A stretch of 64,000 nt of DNA from a virus, in the IMG/VR virus record IMGVR_UViG_3300030060_002972, positions 19,748 to 83,747 of that record; one strand, given 5' to 3'. Positions within the stretch are counted from its first letter, which is position 1. Each line of letters opens with the position of its first letter. Below the pieces are notes generated by a model, which was given only the letters and a program-made list of their open reading frames with translations, was not told where the DNA came from and did not search any database. Positions 23,753 through 34,100 of this stretch are shown piece by piece. Made by a program: the position numbers and the translations under genes.

Positions 23753-24382
23753 ATGGCATTAGGACGTTTTTCAGGAAGATTAAATCAATTTAGTGCAGGT
23801 GCTGCAGGAGTACCTGTATTAGAAATTGAAGTAAGTGCAGTTACAACAACTAATGCATTTGGTACACCTATTGCTAAATTACAAGCTAGCAATACAGGTT
23901 TAGCTGATGGGTTTGCATTTGGTACTACGGTAGTCAAGTTAGAAGTTAATACACTAACTGGATTTGAAGATACATTTGTATTTGGTACAAGTGTTGCTAA
24001 GTTACAAGCTAGTAACACAGGTATATCAGATGGTTTTGCTTTTGGTACACCAATAGGAAAGTTACAAGCAAGTAACACAGGATTGTCTGACCCGTTTGCT
24101 TTTGGTACGGCTATAGCAAAACTAGAAGCTGGTACTACTGGTATCTCAGACAGTTTTGTATTTGGAACATTAGCCTCTAAGATGAATGTAACACTTAGTG
24201 GCTTTGCAGAAACAGACGCTGTAGGTAATGCGTTAGTAGTATTTAAGGATTGGTCAGTAATAGTTGCACCTACAAGCACAGACTTTAGCGAAGTAACAGC
24301 TGCAAGTAGTACAGACTTTAGTGCCGTAGCTGCAGCAAGTAGTAGTGATTTTACACAAGTAGATAACGAAGGTAGTTTATGA
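23753..24382 (+). CDS. Repeat protein of the tail region
   Basis: A 209-aa protein made of six tandem 20-21-aa repeats (about 34-158) of the type FGTPIAKLQASNTGLADGF. A second array of about three 10-11-aa repeats around STDFSxVxA follows at the C-terminus. Regular spacing suggests a stacked beta structure such as a fibre shaft. Its stop overlaps the nozzle gene (ATGA). Confidence 0.7.
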   Translation: MALGRFSGRLNQFSAGAAGVPVLEIEVSAVTTTNAFGTPIAKLQASNTGLADGFAFGTTVVKLEVNTLTGFEDTFVFGTSVAKLQASNTGISDGFAFGTPIGKLQASNTGLSDPFAFGTAIAKLEAGTTGISDSFVFGTLASKMNVTLSGFAETDAVGNALVVFKDWSVIVAPTSTDFSEVTAASSTDFSAVAAASSSDFTQVDNEGSL

Positions 24383-25824
24383 AAAGATTTATAAAAGATT
24401 TATCAGGTGGGTTAAATTTATCTAGACCACCACATTTAATACAAGATAATCAATTATCTGTTGCTACCGATTGCGTGTACAGGTCAGGCAAATGGCAAAA
24501 ACGTGATGGCTTTGCAAACTTAACTGCAACTACAGATACTGCAAAAGTATTAGAAATAGCAGACCAAGTACGTAATGATGGCACAGCTAGAAGATTTCAT
24601 GCTACAACCAATAACATATACGAATGGAATGGCAGTAGTTATACAGCAAGATTAGCTGCTAGTAGTAATAGACTATCAACAGAAAAATTATTCTTTACAG
24701 AAATAAATAATGAAATATATGTAACAGATGGTAAAAACAATATAGCTAAATCTAGCACAGGAGCATTTAGTAATATATCTTGGGATACTAGTAGCTCTGG
24801 TAGAAATGTAACTGCTGCACATATAATTTTAGCATTTAATTCTAGATTATTATTATTTAATACAACAGATGGTACTGACGGAGAAGTGCCTTATAGATTG
24901 TTATTTACAGACGTATTAGATTTTGACCGTGTATCAACTAATAATTTTCTAGACTTAAGTTATTCATCATCACCTATAGTAAGTGCAAAACGATTAGGAC
25001 AAAATTTTATAGCAGTATATAAATCAGATTCTATTGTAACATTACAAGACCAAGGTAGCCCATTATTCTTTGTACCTAAAGCTAGACAGACTATAGGTAT
25101 CATAGGACCAAAGGCTGTAACAGATATACCTAATGGACATTTATTTGTTAGTAATGATGGCATCTATGTATTTAATGGTGGTGCAGTAGAACCTGTAGCA
25201 GATAGAACAGTTGTAAATAATTTCTTTAATAACCTAAATTATACATACAAAGATAATATATATTGTTGGACAGATTTAAGAAATAGAGAAGTAATAATAC
25301 ATTACCCTACTGGTAGTAACGAAGAACCCGATAAATGTTTAGTTTGGAATTATCAATCTAATGTATGGAGTCAATGGAATTTTGCAGCATACTCTGGGTT
25401 CTATAGATATAGAGCTATCAATACACCAGAAGTATATTTTGGTTCTGGGTCAGGCATAGTAAAACAAAGAGATACGTCAGGCACTGATGGTAGTTCTGCT
25501 ATAGCTAGTACATTAGCAACCAAAGCATTTCACAGTGTATTTGATGGACAGATATTAGGCGGTAGTCCTGAGTCTGCCACAGACTATGTACAAATATTAA
25601 GAGTGCAAACAGATGCTACACCTACTAGCACAACTATATCTGTAGGTGCGGCAGATTTGGGTACAGATACCCCAACTTATTCTGACAGTACAATTACTGA
25701 TGAAGACGGTAAAGCACCTAGAGCAGATTTTAATTCGTTTGGCAGATACATAACAATTAAAGCTACCAACTTTACAAGTCTATCCGAGTTTGTAGTAGAC
25801 TTAGAATCTGGAGGTGATAGTTAA
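24379..25824 (+). CDS. Tail nozzle/stabilisation protein (T7 gp12-like)
   Basis: A 481-aa protein with the N-terminal pattern LSGGLNLSRPPHLIQDNQL ... WQKRDGF, which I associate with tail nozzle or stabilisation proteins of podoviruses. Beta-propeller-like middle with repeated Trp/Tyr strands (WNYQSNVWSQWNF). Probably forms the distal tail tube below the adaptor. Confidence 0.65.
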   Translation: MKRFIKDLSGGLNLSRPPHLIQDNQLSVATDCVYRSGKWQKRDGFANLTATTDTAKVLEIADQVRNDGTARRFHATTNNIYEWNGSSYTARLAASSNRLSTEKLFFTEINNEIYVTDGKNNIAKSSTGAFSNISWDTSSSGRNVTAAHIILAFNSRLLLFNTTDGTDGEVPYRLLFTDVLDFDRVSTNNFLDLSYSSSPIVSAKRLGQNFIAVYKSDSIVTLQDQGSPLFFVPKARQTIGIIGPKAVTDIPNGHLFVSNDGIYVFNGGAVEPVADRTVVNNFFNNLNYTYKDNIYCWTDLRNREVIIHYPTGSNEEPDKCLVWNYQSNVWSQWNFAAYSGFYRYRAINTPEVYFGSGSGIVKQRDTSGTDGSSAIASTLATKAFHSVFDGQILGGSPESATDYVQILRVQTDATPTSTTISVGAADLGTDTPTYSDSTITDEDGKAPRADFNSFGRYITIKATNFTSLSEFVVDLESGGDS

Positions 25825-27110
25825 TGTCTATAAATAATTATTCTTTTGATGACATAACCATACCTCAACCACCTGTATATATAGAAGGTCAAGTATTAGA
25901 TTATGTTACAGAAAAAATACCACAGTTTTTTAATTCACAATATATAGCGTTACTTGATTTTGTAGGTGCAGTACAAAATGCATTTCTAATAGATAGCGAC
26001 CAAGTTAATTCATTAGACGCAGATAAAATAACTAGCAATACACAATTTACACAAAGTGTGTTTGTTGGTGCAGAAAGTAAAATAAAATTAGATGGAGCCA
26101 ATAATTTAATTACTGTTGATGATAGCCAAGGCACACCAGTAACTAGAGTGAAAATTGGTAAAGTAGGTACCGGCACTAACGAGTATGGTATACAAATAAT
26201 AGATGCAGGCGGTACTATAAGATTTCAGACAGGTAGTAGCACTTTTATTGACGGAGGCATAATATCTGCTGATAGTGTTACAGCTACACAAATAGCAGCT
26301 AGCACAATAACAACTACACAGTTAGCAGCTAATACGATTACAGCTGATGATATTGCATCTAGTACAATCACTGCTACAGAATTAGCAGCAGGTGCCGTTA
26401 CAGCTGGTAAAATAAATGTAAGTGAATTATCTGCTATAGTAGCAGACTTAGGAACAATTACTGCTGGTACAATTACCGGTGGTACAATACAAACTGCGGC
26501 ATCGGGTGCTAGAGTTGAATTAGCATCATCTGGTTTAAATGCATACAAATCAGATGGTACACAAACTGTAGATGTAAATGTAGATGGTACGTTTAGATTT
26601 GGTCCTAGCAGTGGTGATAACGTTGCGTGGGATAATAGTAACTTAACTGTTAGTGGTGATATTATTGCTACAGGTAATATACAAGATGGAGCTGTGACAG
26701 TACCGACTGTGACAACAGGTACATCTTCTGATGGTAGCAATGTAAATTTAGTTGTGTCTACAAAGGGTGGAAACATTGTAGCCACTATTTCTGTTGTAGC
26801 TGTTGTACGAGGTCTTACTGCTGTAGGTACAGGATTAGGAAATATGAGAGTGCAAATAGATGGCAACACGTTTAAAAATGTTGTAGGTTCTAAGGCTACA
26901 TCTGGTGGTGGTAGTGTAGTAGTACCACAAAATACTGATGGGCAAACATGCACTGGCACATTCTTAGATGGAGACCCAGCAGGAAGTATAGGTAGTGCAG
27001 CTAATACAACATATACAGTAGCAGTTGATATTACAGATGTAATAACTGATACTACATTAAGTGTACAAAGTTATAGTGTAAAATTAGTAACATTGGAGAC
27101 ATTTAAATGA
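25824..27110 (+). CDS. Tail fibre/spike with TI-xx-TQLAA repeats
   Basis: A 428-aa protein. The middle (about 140-225) is a run of short repeats such as TQIAASTITTTQLAANTIT, typical of triple-stranded fibre shafts. The N-terminus probably attaches to the tail, and the C-terminal 150 residues form a distinct beta domain. Overlaps the next start as ATGA. Confidence 0.7.
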   Translation: MSINNYSFDDITIPQPPVYIEGQVLDYVTEKIPQFFNSQYIALLDFVGAVQNAFLIDSDQVNSLDADKITSNTQFTQSVFVGAESKIKLDGANNLITVDDSQGTPVTRVKIGKVGTGTNEYGIQIIDAGGTIRFQTGSSTFIDGGIISADSVTATQIAASTITTTQLAANTITADDIASSTITATELAAGAVTAGKINVSELSAIVADLGTITAGTITGGTIQTAASGARVELASSGLNAYKSDGTQTVDVNVDGTFRFGPSSGDNVAWDNSNLTVSGDIIATGNIQDGAVTVPTVTTGTSSDGSNVNLVVSTKGGNIVATISVVAVVRGLTAVGTGLGNMRVQIDGNTFKNVVGSKATSGGGSVVVPQNTDGQTCTGTFLDGDPAGSIGSAANTTYTVAVDITDVITDTTLSVQSYSVKLVTLETFK

Positions 27111-27277
27111 ACAAGTGTGAATGTAAAAATAAAGAAATATTAGAAAAAAAATTAGAAGACTTAGAGATTCGTTATGAACAATCTAAGGCTGCAAGTGCAT
27201 ACTTACAAGGGCAAGTTATGTTAATAAAAGAATTGTTAGAATGTGTTTGTGAGGAGGATTGTAATTGCAAAAAGTAA
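27107..27277 (+). CDS. 56-aa Cys-rich coiled-coil protein
   Basis: The frame MNKCECKNKEILEKKL has CxC at the N-terminus and CVC ... CNCKK at the C-terminus, flanking a predicted coiled coil. The paired Cys ends could bind metal or form disulphides. It overlaps the fibre gene (ATGA) and the next gene by 13 nt. Confidence 0.55.
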   Translation: MNKCECKNKEILEKKLEDLEIRYEQSKAASAYLQGQVMLIKELLECVCEEDCNCKK

Positions 27278-27675
27278 TATATGATTACCAAGAGTATTAT
27301 GTTGATAAATACATAGAAGAAGTAAAACCTAAAGAAACCAGAGACATACTAACTCACGGATTAACATGGCATATATTAACTGAAGGCAGTTGGGATTCTG
27401 AACCTATGGGGATGATAGGTTATCAAATAGTAACAGATGGTCATGAGAATAAATTGTACATAGAATTTATATACATTGACCCTAAATATAGAAGGAGACC
27501 TAACTTATGGTTTAGCAAAATTGTACAGTTTTGTAGAAAATGGAAATTTAAGACTGTAGAAATATCAGCAAGCCAAAAAACAAAAAGATGGGTAGAAAAA
27601 TTAGCAAATAAAAAACCTTATGTTTTAATTTATGACGTAGATGTATCACGTTTAGAAAAAAAATATGGGTGGTAG
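27265..27675 (+). CDS. GNAT-like acetyltransferase-fold protein
   Basis: A 136-aa protein starting at TTG (27265) behind GAGGAGG. The order GMIGYQIV, KLYIEFIYIDPKYRRRP and KTVEISASQ resembles GNAT strands 3 to 5 and the acetyl-CoA loop (PKYRRRPNLW in place of Q/R-x-x-G-x-G/A). The glycine pattern is imperfect, so catalytic activity is uncertain. Several phages carry such proteins among structural genes. Confidence 0.55.
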   Translation: MQKVIYDYQEYYVDKYIEEVKPKETRDILTHGLTWHILTEGSWDSEPMGMIGYQIVTDGHENKLYIEFIYIDPKYRRRPNLWFSKIVQFCRKWKFKTVEISASQKTKRWVEKLANKKPYVLIYDVDVSRLEKKYGW

Positions 27676-27684
27676 GAGAACACA

Positions 27685-28962
27685 ATGGCTAGTAGAAGTA
27701 AATCAAGAAGTAAACAAGAATCTGTACAAGGACCAAGTACAACGCAAACTATAGCAGCTAATGCAATATTAGAATCATTAATGCCAGGTAGTACACAAGC
27801 AGGCACAGGATATGTGCAACAACCTGTTCAACAAATGCAAACACAAACAGGTTTACCTTACGAAGGTCCTGGAGGAACACCACAGGGACAAGCAGTGGGT
27901 TCTAGAGCAACAGATGCTAGTAAAGAAGGTTATGGAGTAAAACAAGGACGAGATATCATGTCACAATTTTTAAGTACAGTTCCCGCATATTCATCATCAT
28001 TACCTGGAGACAGTAATCGTATGGTAACACAAAGTCCTACAGGTTTAGAAGCTGGGCAAGAAGCGTTAAAATTATTACCTGATTTTGATGACGCTGCTTA
28101 TGTAGATTTTTTTGAAAAATACGATTCAGGTACATTGTCAGAGTCTTCTAATCAAGTTGTAACAAATATTCTGGATATTGTAAATAATCCAGTGGCTGCA
28201 AGCCAAGAACAAATGGCAGAGATATACAGAGTATCTAATATGGAAGAAGCACTAAGTGTGCCAGAACCCCCAGTGTTAACAGAAGTTGTTGGACAGATTG
28301 TAGAAAATTTACCAACACCAATGACTAATTTTATGAATAACATTTTTATTGCAGGAACCCAAGAGGCAATGGAAGCAGAGATAGAAAACTTAAGTCAAAA
28401 ATTACTTGATTTTGGTAATGAAACCGCAAGTGATTTTATGGATGCTACATTAGGTAGAGTTGCTGCACAAACTGGTGGTGCAATGTCTGGAGCAGCTTTA
28501 GCGGCTATACAAGAGGGCGTAGTAGATATTGCCAAAGGTGTTAATACACAAATAGCCCAAGCAAGATTAAGTGCTATGGGTACTTTACTGCAAGCTAGAG
28601 AACAAGGTATAAGTTTAATTACACAGCTATTAGATGACGGTCAACAACAACAAGCTATGGAGTTAAGTAGAGGTATTAAAGATGTAGAGTTAGCTTTGGC
28701 TACACAACAAAGTAAATTAAATGCCCATACACAAATGCAGATGCAAATGAATCAATCACTACAAAATATACTACCAATTATTGTAGATGAAGAAAGACAA
28801 GTAGAAGCAAACAAAGAAAGAACACAACAATTTATTTATAACTTAATGGCACAACTAGCTACAGCTGGTCCATCGTCTAGTTACAGTTATGGTAAATCAA
28901 GGTCATCATCATTTAGTCTAGGTGGTCAAGTAGGAATTACTTACGCTATGGGTCCAAAATAA
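27685..28962 (+). CDS. Gln/Ser-rich virion protein, probably internal
   Basis: A 425-aa protein (MASRSKSRSKQESVQG). Low-complexity Gln/Thr/Ser N-terminus, then long amphipathic helices (EMAEIY ... MEAEIENLSQKLLDFG) and a Gln-rich coiled part near the end. It precedes two large genes and may be an ejected internal protein like T7 gp14, inferred from order only. Confidence 0.55.
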   Translation: MASRSKSRSKQESVQGPSTTQTIAANAILESLMPGSTQAGTGYVQQPVQQMQTQTGLPYEGPGGTPQGQAVGSRATDASKEGYGVKQGRDIMSQFLSTVPAYSSSLPGDSNRMVTQSPTGLEAGQEALKLLPDFDDAAYVDFFEKYDSGTLSESSNQVVTNILDIVNNPVAASQEQMAEIYRVSNMEEALSVPEPPVLTEVVGQIVENLPTPMTNFMNNIFIAGTQEAMEAEIENLSQKLLDFGNETASDFMDATLGRVAAQTGGAMSGAALAAIQEGVVDIAKGVNTQIAQARLSAMGTLLQAREQGISLITQLLDDGQQQQAMELSRGIKDVELALATQQSKLNAHTQMQMQMNQSLQNILPIIVDEERQVEANKERTQQFIYNLMAQLATAGPSSSYSYGKSRSSSFSLGGQVGITYAMGPK

Positions 28963-28977
28963 AATTAGGAGAATAAT

Positions 28978-31188
28978 ATGGGAAGATTAACAGGTATAAA
29001 TTTAGGTCCACTTTCAATTAAATTTGATAGAGACAAAACAGCACAGCGTAAAAGTGATAGATTCAAAGCGCAAGATATTGTATCCAAACTTACTAGGGAT
29101 GCATTAAAAGGTGTTAATACTGATAGTACCAATAATATAATACGTAAAGGTATTGCAGATTTAGAATCAGGTAGTGATAAAATTATTAATAGTAAAAGAG
29201 ATTTGGGTACAAGTACCCTAACTACTAGTGGATTAGAAGGTGCTAATATTAAAGGTAGCACTACTTTAAGTGATGATGTTTTAACTCAAGCCAAAGAAGA
29301 CTCTGGAGGTTTTGTAGACGAAGCATCTAAGTTAGCCGTAGAAACTCACATAAAAAAATTAACTGATTTTAATAAAAATATTACTGAAAAAGAAAGAGTA
29401 GTAGCAGAAAATATAGACAATGTTATAAATCACCCGTCTGTAGGCGGCAGTGTTAAAACAATATTAGGCAATGAAAATATTACTGATACACAAAAAGTAG
29501 ATTACATATATGGATTAATAAATGATTTAGCATCTATTAAACCACAGAGTGAGAGAAGTAAAACTAGATTACAAGAAGCAGATAAAGCCTTAAATACCAC
29601 GTTAAAAAATAAAACTGTTCAAGATACATTTTTAGCGTTTAAACCAGCTGCAGGTGGTGGTTTCCAATTTGAAGCAAGTGATGGTTCTGCTATTACTTTC
29701 GGTAGTGATGAAAGGACGCCTTTACCTGGCATAGGTATGGGTGCCTATACTCCAGATGTAGCAGCTAGTCATACTTATATTGATAACAAAAGTTTGAAGT
29801 TAGATGAAGATTATCATTTTTTGGATAACACTGTTAGAGTTGCAGTGCCTGGCGACCCTACTGTAATAGAAACTAAAGATGACGGTACTCAAATAACATC
29901 ATCAGTAGAAGATTATATAGATTTTGATGGTCTAACATATAGTGCGTTATATCCTAAATATTTACGTACTAAATATGATGACAATTATACTGTAGAAGAT
30001 TTTAATAATGATGTTAGTCAATATATGAAAAGTCAAATTTTTGGCGGGTCTAGTGCAGATTATGATGACGAGTTAGCTAATACTATTGATGAGGCTATCG
30101 GTAACAGTATGGGTCAACAGCTGTATGACCAATTAGCATCTTTTGATGCAAATGCTAAAATAGGAGCATATAATAAATACAAAGAAGACGCTGGTGTAGG
30201 AGGTGGACTTGAAGCCTTAAACCAAATTAGGACAAAAGACGCTGAACGTATTACAGAAGATGCATTTTTCAGAATGTATGAAAAAGAACAAGAAGAAATG
30301 TACCGTGCAGGTTCAACCTATAGCTCGTATATGAAAGAACACAGAGTAGCATCACAAGATAAATTTTTACGTGCAGCATCTAGTCAATTTAGTGGATATA
30401 GACAAAGATTTAATGACATACTTAATAGATACGGAGATGATGACGGTAGTTTACACGACCAGCTTAGCAAAAAACTAGGTTATGACACAGAAGAATATTT
30501 TGAACATTTATTATTAAACGGAGATTTATCACAAATTCAAAACACCTTAATACAAATAGGTAGATTCTTAGAATTAGGTGATAATGAAAATGCTGATATG
30601 ATAAAATATATTATTGGTGATACAACTACATTTGGTAATTTTGTAAAACTTAGAGATAAAATCTACACAGATGATGCAAATACAATAAACCCAAACATAT
30701 CTGGTATGAAAGCCATGTTTGGCAACTTTGCTTCACTAAATAGAAGTCTTAATTTTTCTGGTGACGAAGTAATATTTGAAGATGTTAGACAAGAAATTAA
30801 AGGTGATAAGAAAACTTTGTTAGATGCTTTGTATAAAGAAGTAACTACAAATAGTAAACTAGGTAATTTAATTAGTGCTGTAGAAGAATCTTACACTCAA
30901 TCTGAGGGTAACGCATTTACTATAGGTGGTGCTGATGAGGTAGATGCACAAGATGCAGATGTATTAGCGGGACAAATTGCAGAGATAGATACAGAAACTA
31001 GTGAACTTAACGCTTCTAGTACAGAAGTAGCGTCTGTTGTTAACGCACTGTTACCAGATTTAGCTAGTGCTGGTATAGATGTAGATACATACTTAGAAGC
31101 TTTATTGGAAGATATGAAATATGTTGCAAGAGACAGAGCAAAATTTAAACGAGATATAATTAATCAATTAAACTTTGATTTAGGATAG
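28978..31188 (+). CDS. Large internal virion protein candidate
   Basis: A 736-aa, charged, largely helical protein (MGRLTGINLGPLSIKFD). It contains no enzyme motif I can name. Position before the 2,150-aa gene parallels T7 gp15/gp16. It carries one GGGTAC-AA-GTACCC palindrome in its coding sequence (29205-29218). Confidence 0.6.
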   Translation: MGRLTGINLGPLSIKFDRDKTAQRKSDRFKAQDIVSKLTRDALKGVNTDSTNNIIRKGIADLESGSDKIINSKRDLGTSTLTTSGLEGANIKGSTTLSDDVLTQAKEDSGGFVDEASKLAVETHIKKLTDFNKNITEKERVVAENIDNVINHPSVGGSVKTILGNENITDTQKVDYIYGLINDLASIKPQSERSKTRLQEADKALNTTLKNKTVQDTFLAFKPAAGGGFQFEASDGSAITFGSDERTPLPGIGMGAYTPDVAASHTYIDNKSLKLDEDYHFLDNTVRVAVPGDPTVIETKDDGTQITSSVEDYIDFDGLTYSALYPKYLRTKYDDNYTVEDFNNDVSQYMKSQIFGGSSADYDDELANTIDEAIGNSMGQQLYDQLASFDANAKIGAYNKYKEDAGVGGGLEALNQIRTKDAERITEDAFFRMYEKEQEEMYRAGSTYSSYMKEHRVASQDKFLRAASSQFSGYRQRFNDILNRYGDDDGSLHDQLSKKLGYDTEEYFEHLLLNGDLSQIQNTLIQIGRFLELGDNENADMIKYIIGDTTTFGNFVKLRDKIYTDDANTINPNISGMKAMFGNFASLNRSLNFSGDEVIFEDVRQEIKGDKKTLLDALYKEVTTNSKLGNLISAVEESYTQSEGNAFTIGGADEVDAQDADVLAGQIAEIDTETSELNASSTEVASVVNALLPDLASAGIDVDTYLEALLEDMKYVARDRAKFKRDIINQLNFDLG
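29205..29218. promoter_or_regulatory. GGGTAC palindrome (inside a gene)
   Basis: Perfect GGGTAC-AA-GTACCC; the leftmost copy in the window, inside the 736-aa virion gene. Confidence 0.7.
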
Positions 31189-31195
31189 GTGTTAC

Positions 31196-34100
31196 TTGGG
31201 TATTAAAAAACAGTTAACTATAGACAAACTAAAAAATTACAAGAAGGTTCCTATAGGAGGACAGGATACTATTACTGCTCCTCAAGTAGATTTACAATCT
31301 ATAACACAAAATACTTTTAACAAATTAAATACTCAGAAACAAGAAGAAGAACTTAATACTGATTTAAACTTAGAGATTAACGCTCCTACTATAGTTAAAC
31401 CTGATACATATATTAGTGACAATGAATTAAATGCATCTAGTTTATTTAGTCTAGAAAATTTAGTTGGTAGAGAAAATAGTGATTATATAAATAACGCTAT
31501 AGACGAGTTTTTACCTAACTTTCATATTGACCCTGGAGAAATTATTTATGGGCGTAAAAATTCTTATGAAAATCCTACAGCAGCACAAGCATTTTATAAT
31601 GGTCTTATGCCTGGGCGTGACCGTGACATAGCAGATTTTGCAGAACGTGTAGAGTTTGCCAGAGCAAATGGTATTAATCCACTAGATACTTACATAGATA
31701 GTTTTATGTGGGGTTTAGGTGAAGCATTACAATTTTATGGATACTGGAGAATGTCAGGTGCGTTTGCAAAAAATCTATTAATACCAGCATTAACTCGTAT
31801 AGGTATATTAAGTAAAAGTAAACGTATTGCAGAATTAGGTGAAGGTACAGAAAAAGTTGTAAATAGATTACCTAAAGTATTACAACAAGATGCTAAGAAA
31901 TTTTTAACAGACAATAAATACAGACAACAATTAATAGGAACAATTGGCGTTGAATCAAGTATTGTAACGGCAGTAGAAGACGATATTGTAGACGGCATAT
32001 TGTACACTGTGGGTTATCCAGCTGCATTTAAGTACGGTTTTATTCCTGGATTCAAAGGGTTTATAGATGTTGCCGGTAAAGGGCTAACTAAGGTTGTAGA
32101 TAAAGGTAAAAATTTAGTTATTAAATCTCAAACAGAAGATGATATTCCTAAACCATTAAATAAAATTACATCACTAATACAAAAAGTATTAGATGGCACT
32201 CAAAAAGATGGTATAGAAAACTTGGGTACAAATACCCAAAAAGTTATTAAAGAGCTAGAAAATATTAGTGTTGAAGGACAAAAAAATTTAGGTGATTTAA
32301 TAAAAACATCTGCAGCATTACAAAATGATGTGCAAAAATTATTAAAAGTATTTAACACAAAAGTAGTAGGTATTATCAACAACATTGGTAACACTACAGC
32401 TACAAAAAATATTAAAGCATTACTAGATTCTCCTGACTTAAAAAATGGAGATTTTGAAACACTAATTAAATTTACAAAATTAATTGCTAATGAAAGCAAA
32501 CACGGGCATAAACAAAATAGAAAAAAATTCTTTGTTAGTGTGTTAGATGAAGCAGATGATATGCTAAGTAAGTTTGGTAATAGTGATGTAGCAACTATTG
32601 TAGCACCCGGCAAAATACCTTTAACTAAAGATAATTCAAGAATACTTTATAGTAAAATTAAAACTAAGTTACAAGATTTAGTTGGTCACACAAAAGGACA
32701 AGCTGCGGATGTAGATAGCACATTACGTCAAGCATTAGGTTTTAACACAAGTCAAAGCCCAGACGCTATATTCAAAAACTTATTGCATAAATTACAGGGA
32801 AAATTTGCAAACAAAGTAAATAAAAATTCTCAAACAGATTTAGGGACGTTGTTAAATTTAGCTAAAGAAAACCCTAAAGGCATAACAAAATTAATAGACA
32901 ATATATCAGCTCTTAATGACTACAAAAAATTTATATCAAATGAAACTTTTGATAACCAAAGTAGAAATTGGAAAAAATTAGTATACCACATAAAAAATGT
33001 ACAAGCTGTAACCGGCATGACCGGAGTTAAAAGAAAAATTAATAAAATCTTAGACACCAAAAGAGATTATAACAAGTTGTTTGATGTAGCCGGACGTAAA
33101 ACTAGTGAAGTTAAAATTCAAAAAGGTAAAAAAGGAAAAACAGAAACTGTTACTATTATAGAACAAGAAGATAGATTTGGTTATAAGCAAGACATTGCTA
33201 GAAAACAACGTCTTAGACAAGAGCTAGGCATACCTATTACTCGTTCAGTTAGTCTACGTCAGTTATTAAATCGTTCTCAGAAAGGGTTTACAAGAGAAGA
33301 ATATGATACAGCATTAACTTTATTGAGAAAAGAAATAGAAGAAGCAGGTCTATTGCCACAAGACTTAAGTAAAGAATTAGGTAGACAATTAACTAGACGT
33401 AATAGAATTAAACGTAGTGCATTTAATACAAGAGTAAGAAATGATTTAGCTAGTGATGAAGCATTAGATGAAATAGCACAGCGTTTTGTAGATGATATAC
33501 AAATAAAAGCAGAGATGGCTAAATATGGTATAGACCCTAGTATTGTTAACAGAAGTAGTTTAGACAAATTAACTAAACGTAAAAAACGATTAAGAGAATT
33601 ACATACAGATTTAAACAATCAGTTATTTAAGTCTAATACTAAAATACAAACTCACATCAACAAAATTGGCAGCATTGTAAATAAAATAAGTAACGGTAAA
33701 GAAACTCTGGCTATGTTAAACCCATTCAAAAACATACAAGAAATTAATCAGGGTATTAAATTTGTTAGTAGATACCAACAAGGGCAGTCTCTAGAAGTAG
33801 GTGACGGGTTAGCAAATGCAACTAAAATGTTTGCTGCCATGGAAAAAAATATTTCTAACACTATTAAAAGTGGTGCTCAAAATTCTAACAATTTGAACAA
33901 AGAATTCTTTAGGTTTATGAATGATTACCTAAATGAGAAAAACTTAAATACCCCTGAGTTACGTGACGTACAAGAAGTTATTGCCAGCGTATTAACTAGC
34001 GGGCGAACTACAGCAGAGATTAAAACTAAAGCAAGAACTGGTTTATACAAAACATTAGTAGCTCATGTGTATGATGATTTGCCTGGTATAGGACACATAC

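Noticed and set aside
26225-26959. Long antisense frame (244 codons) in the fibre gene
   Set aside because: Pro/Val/Thr-rich composition is the mirror of the repeat codons in the sense gene; no ribosome binding site.
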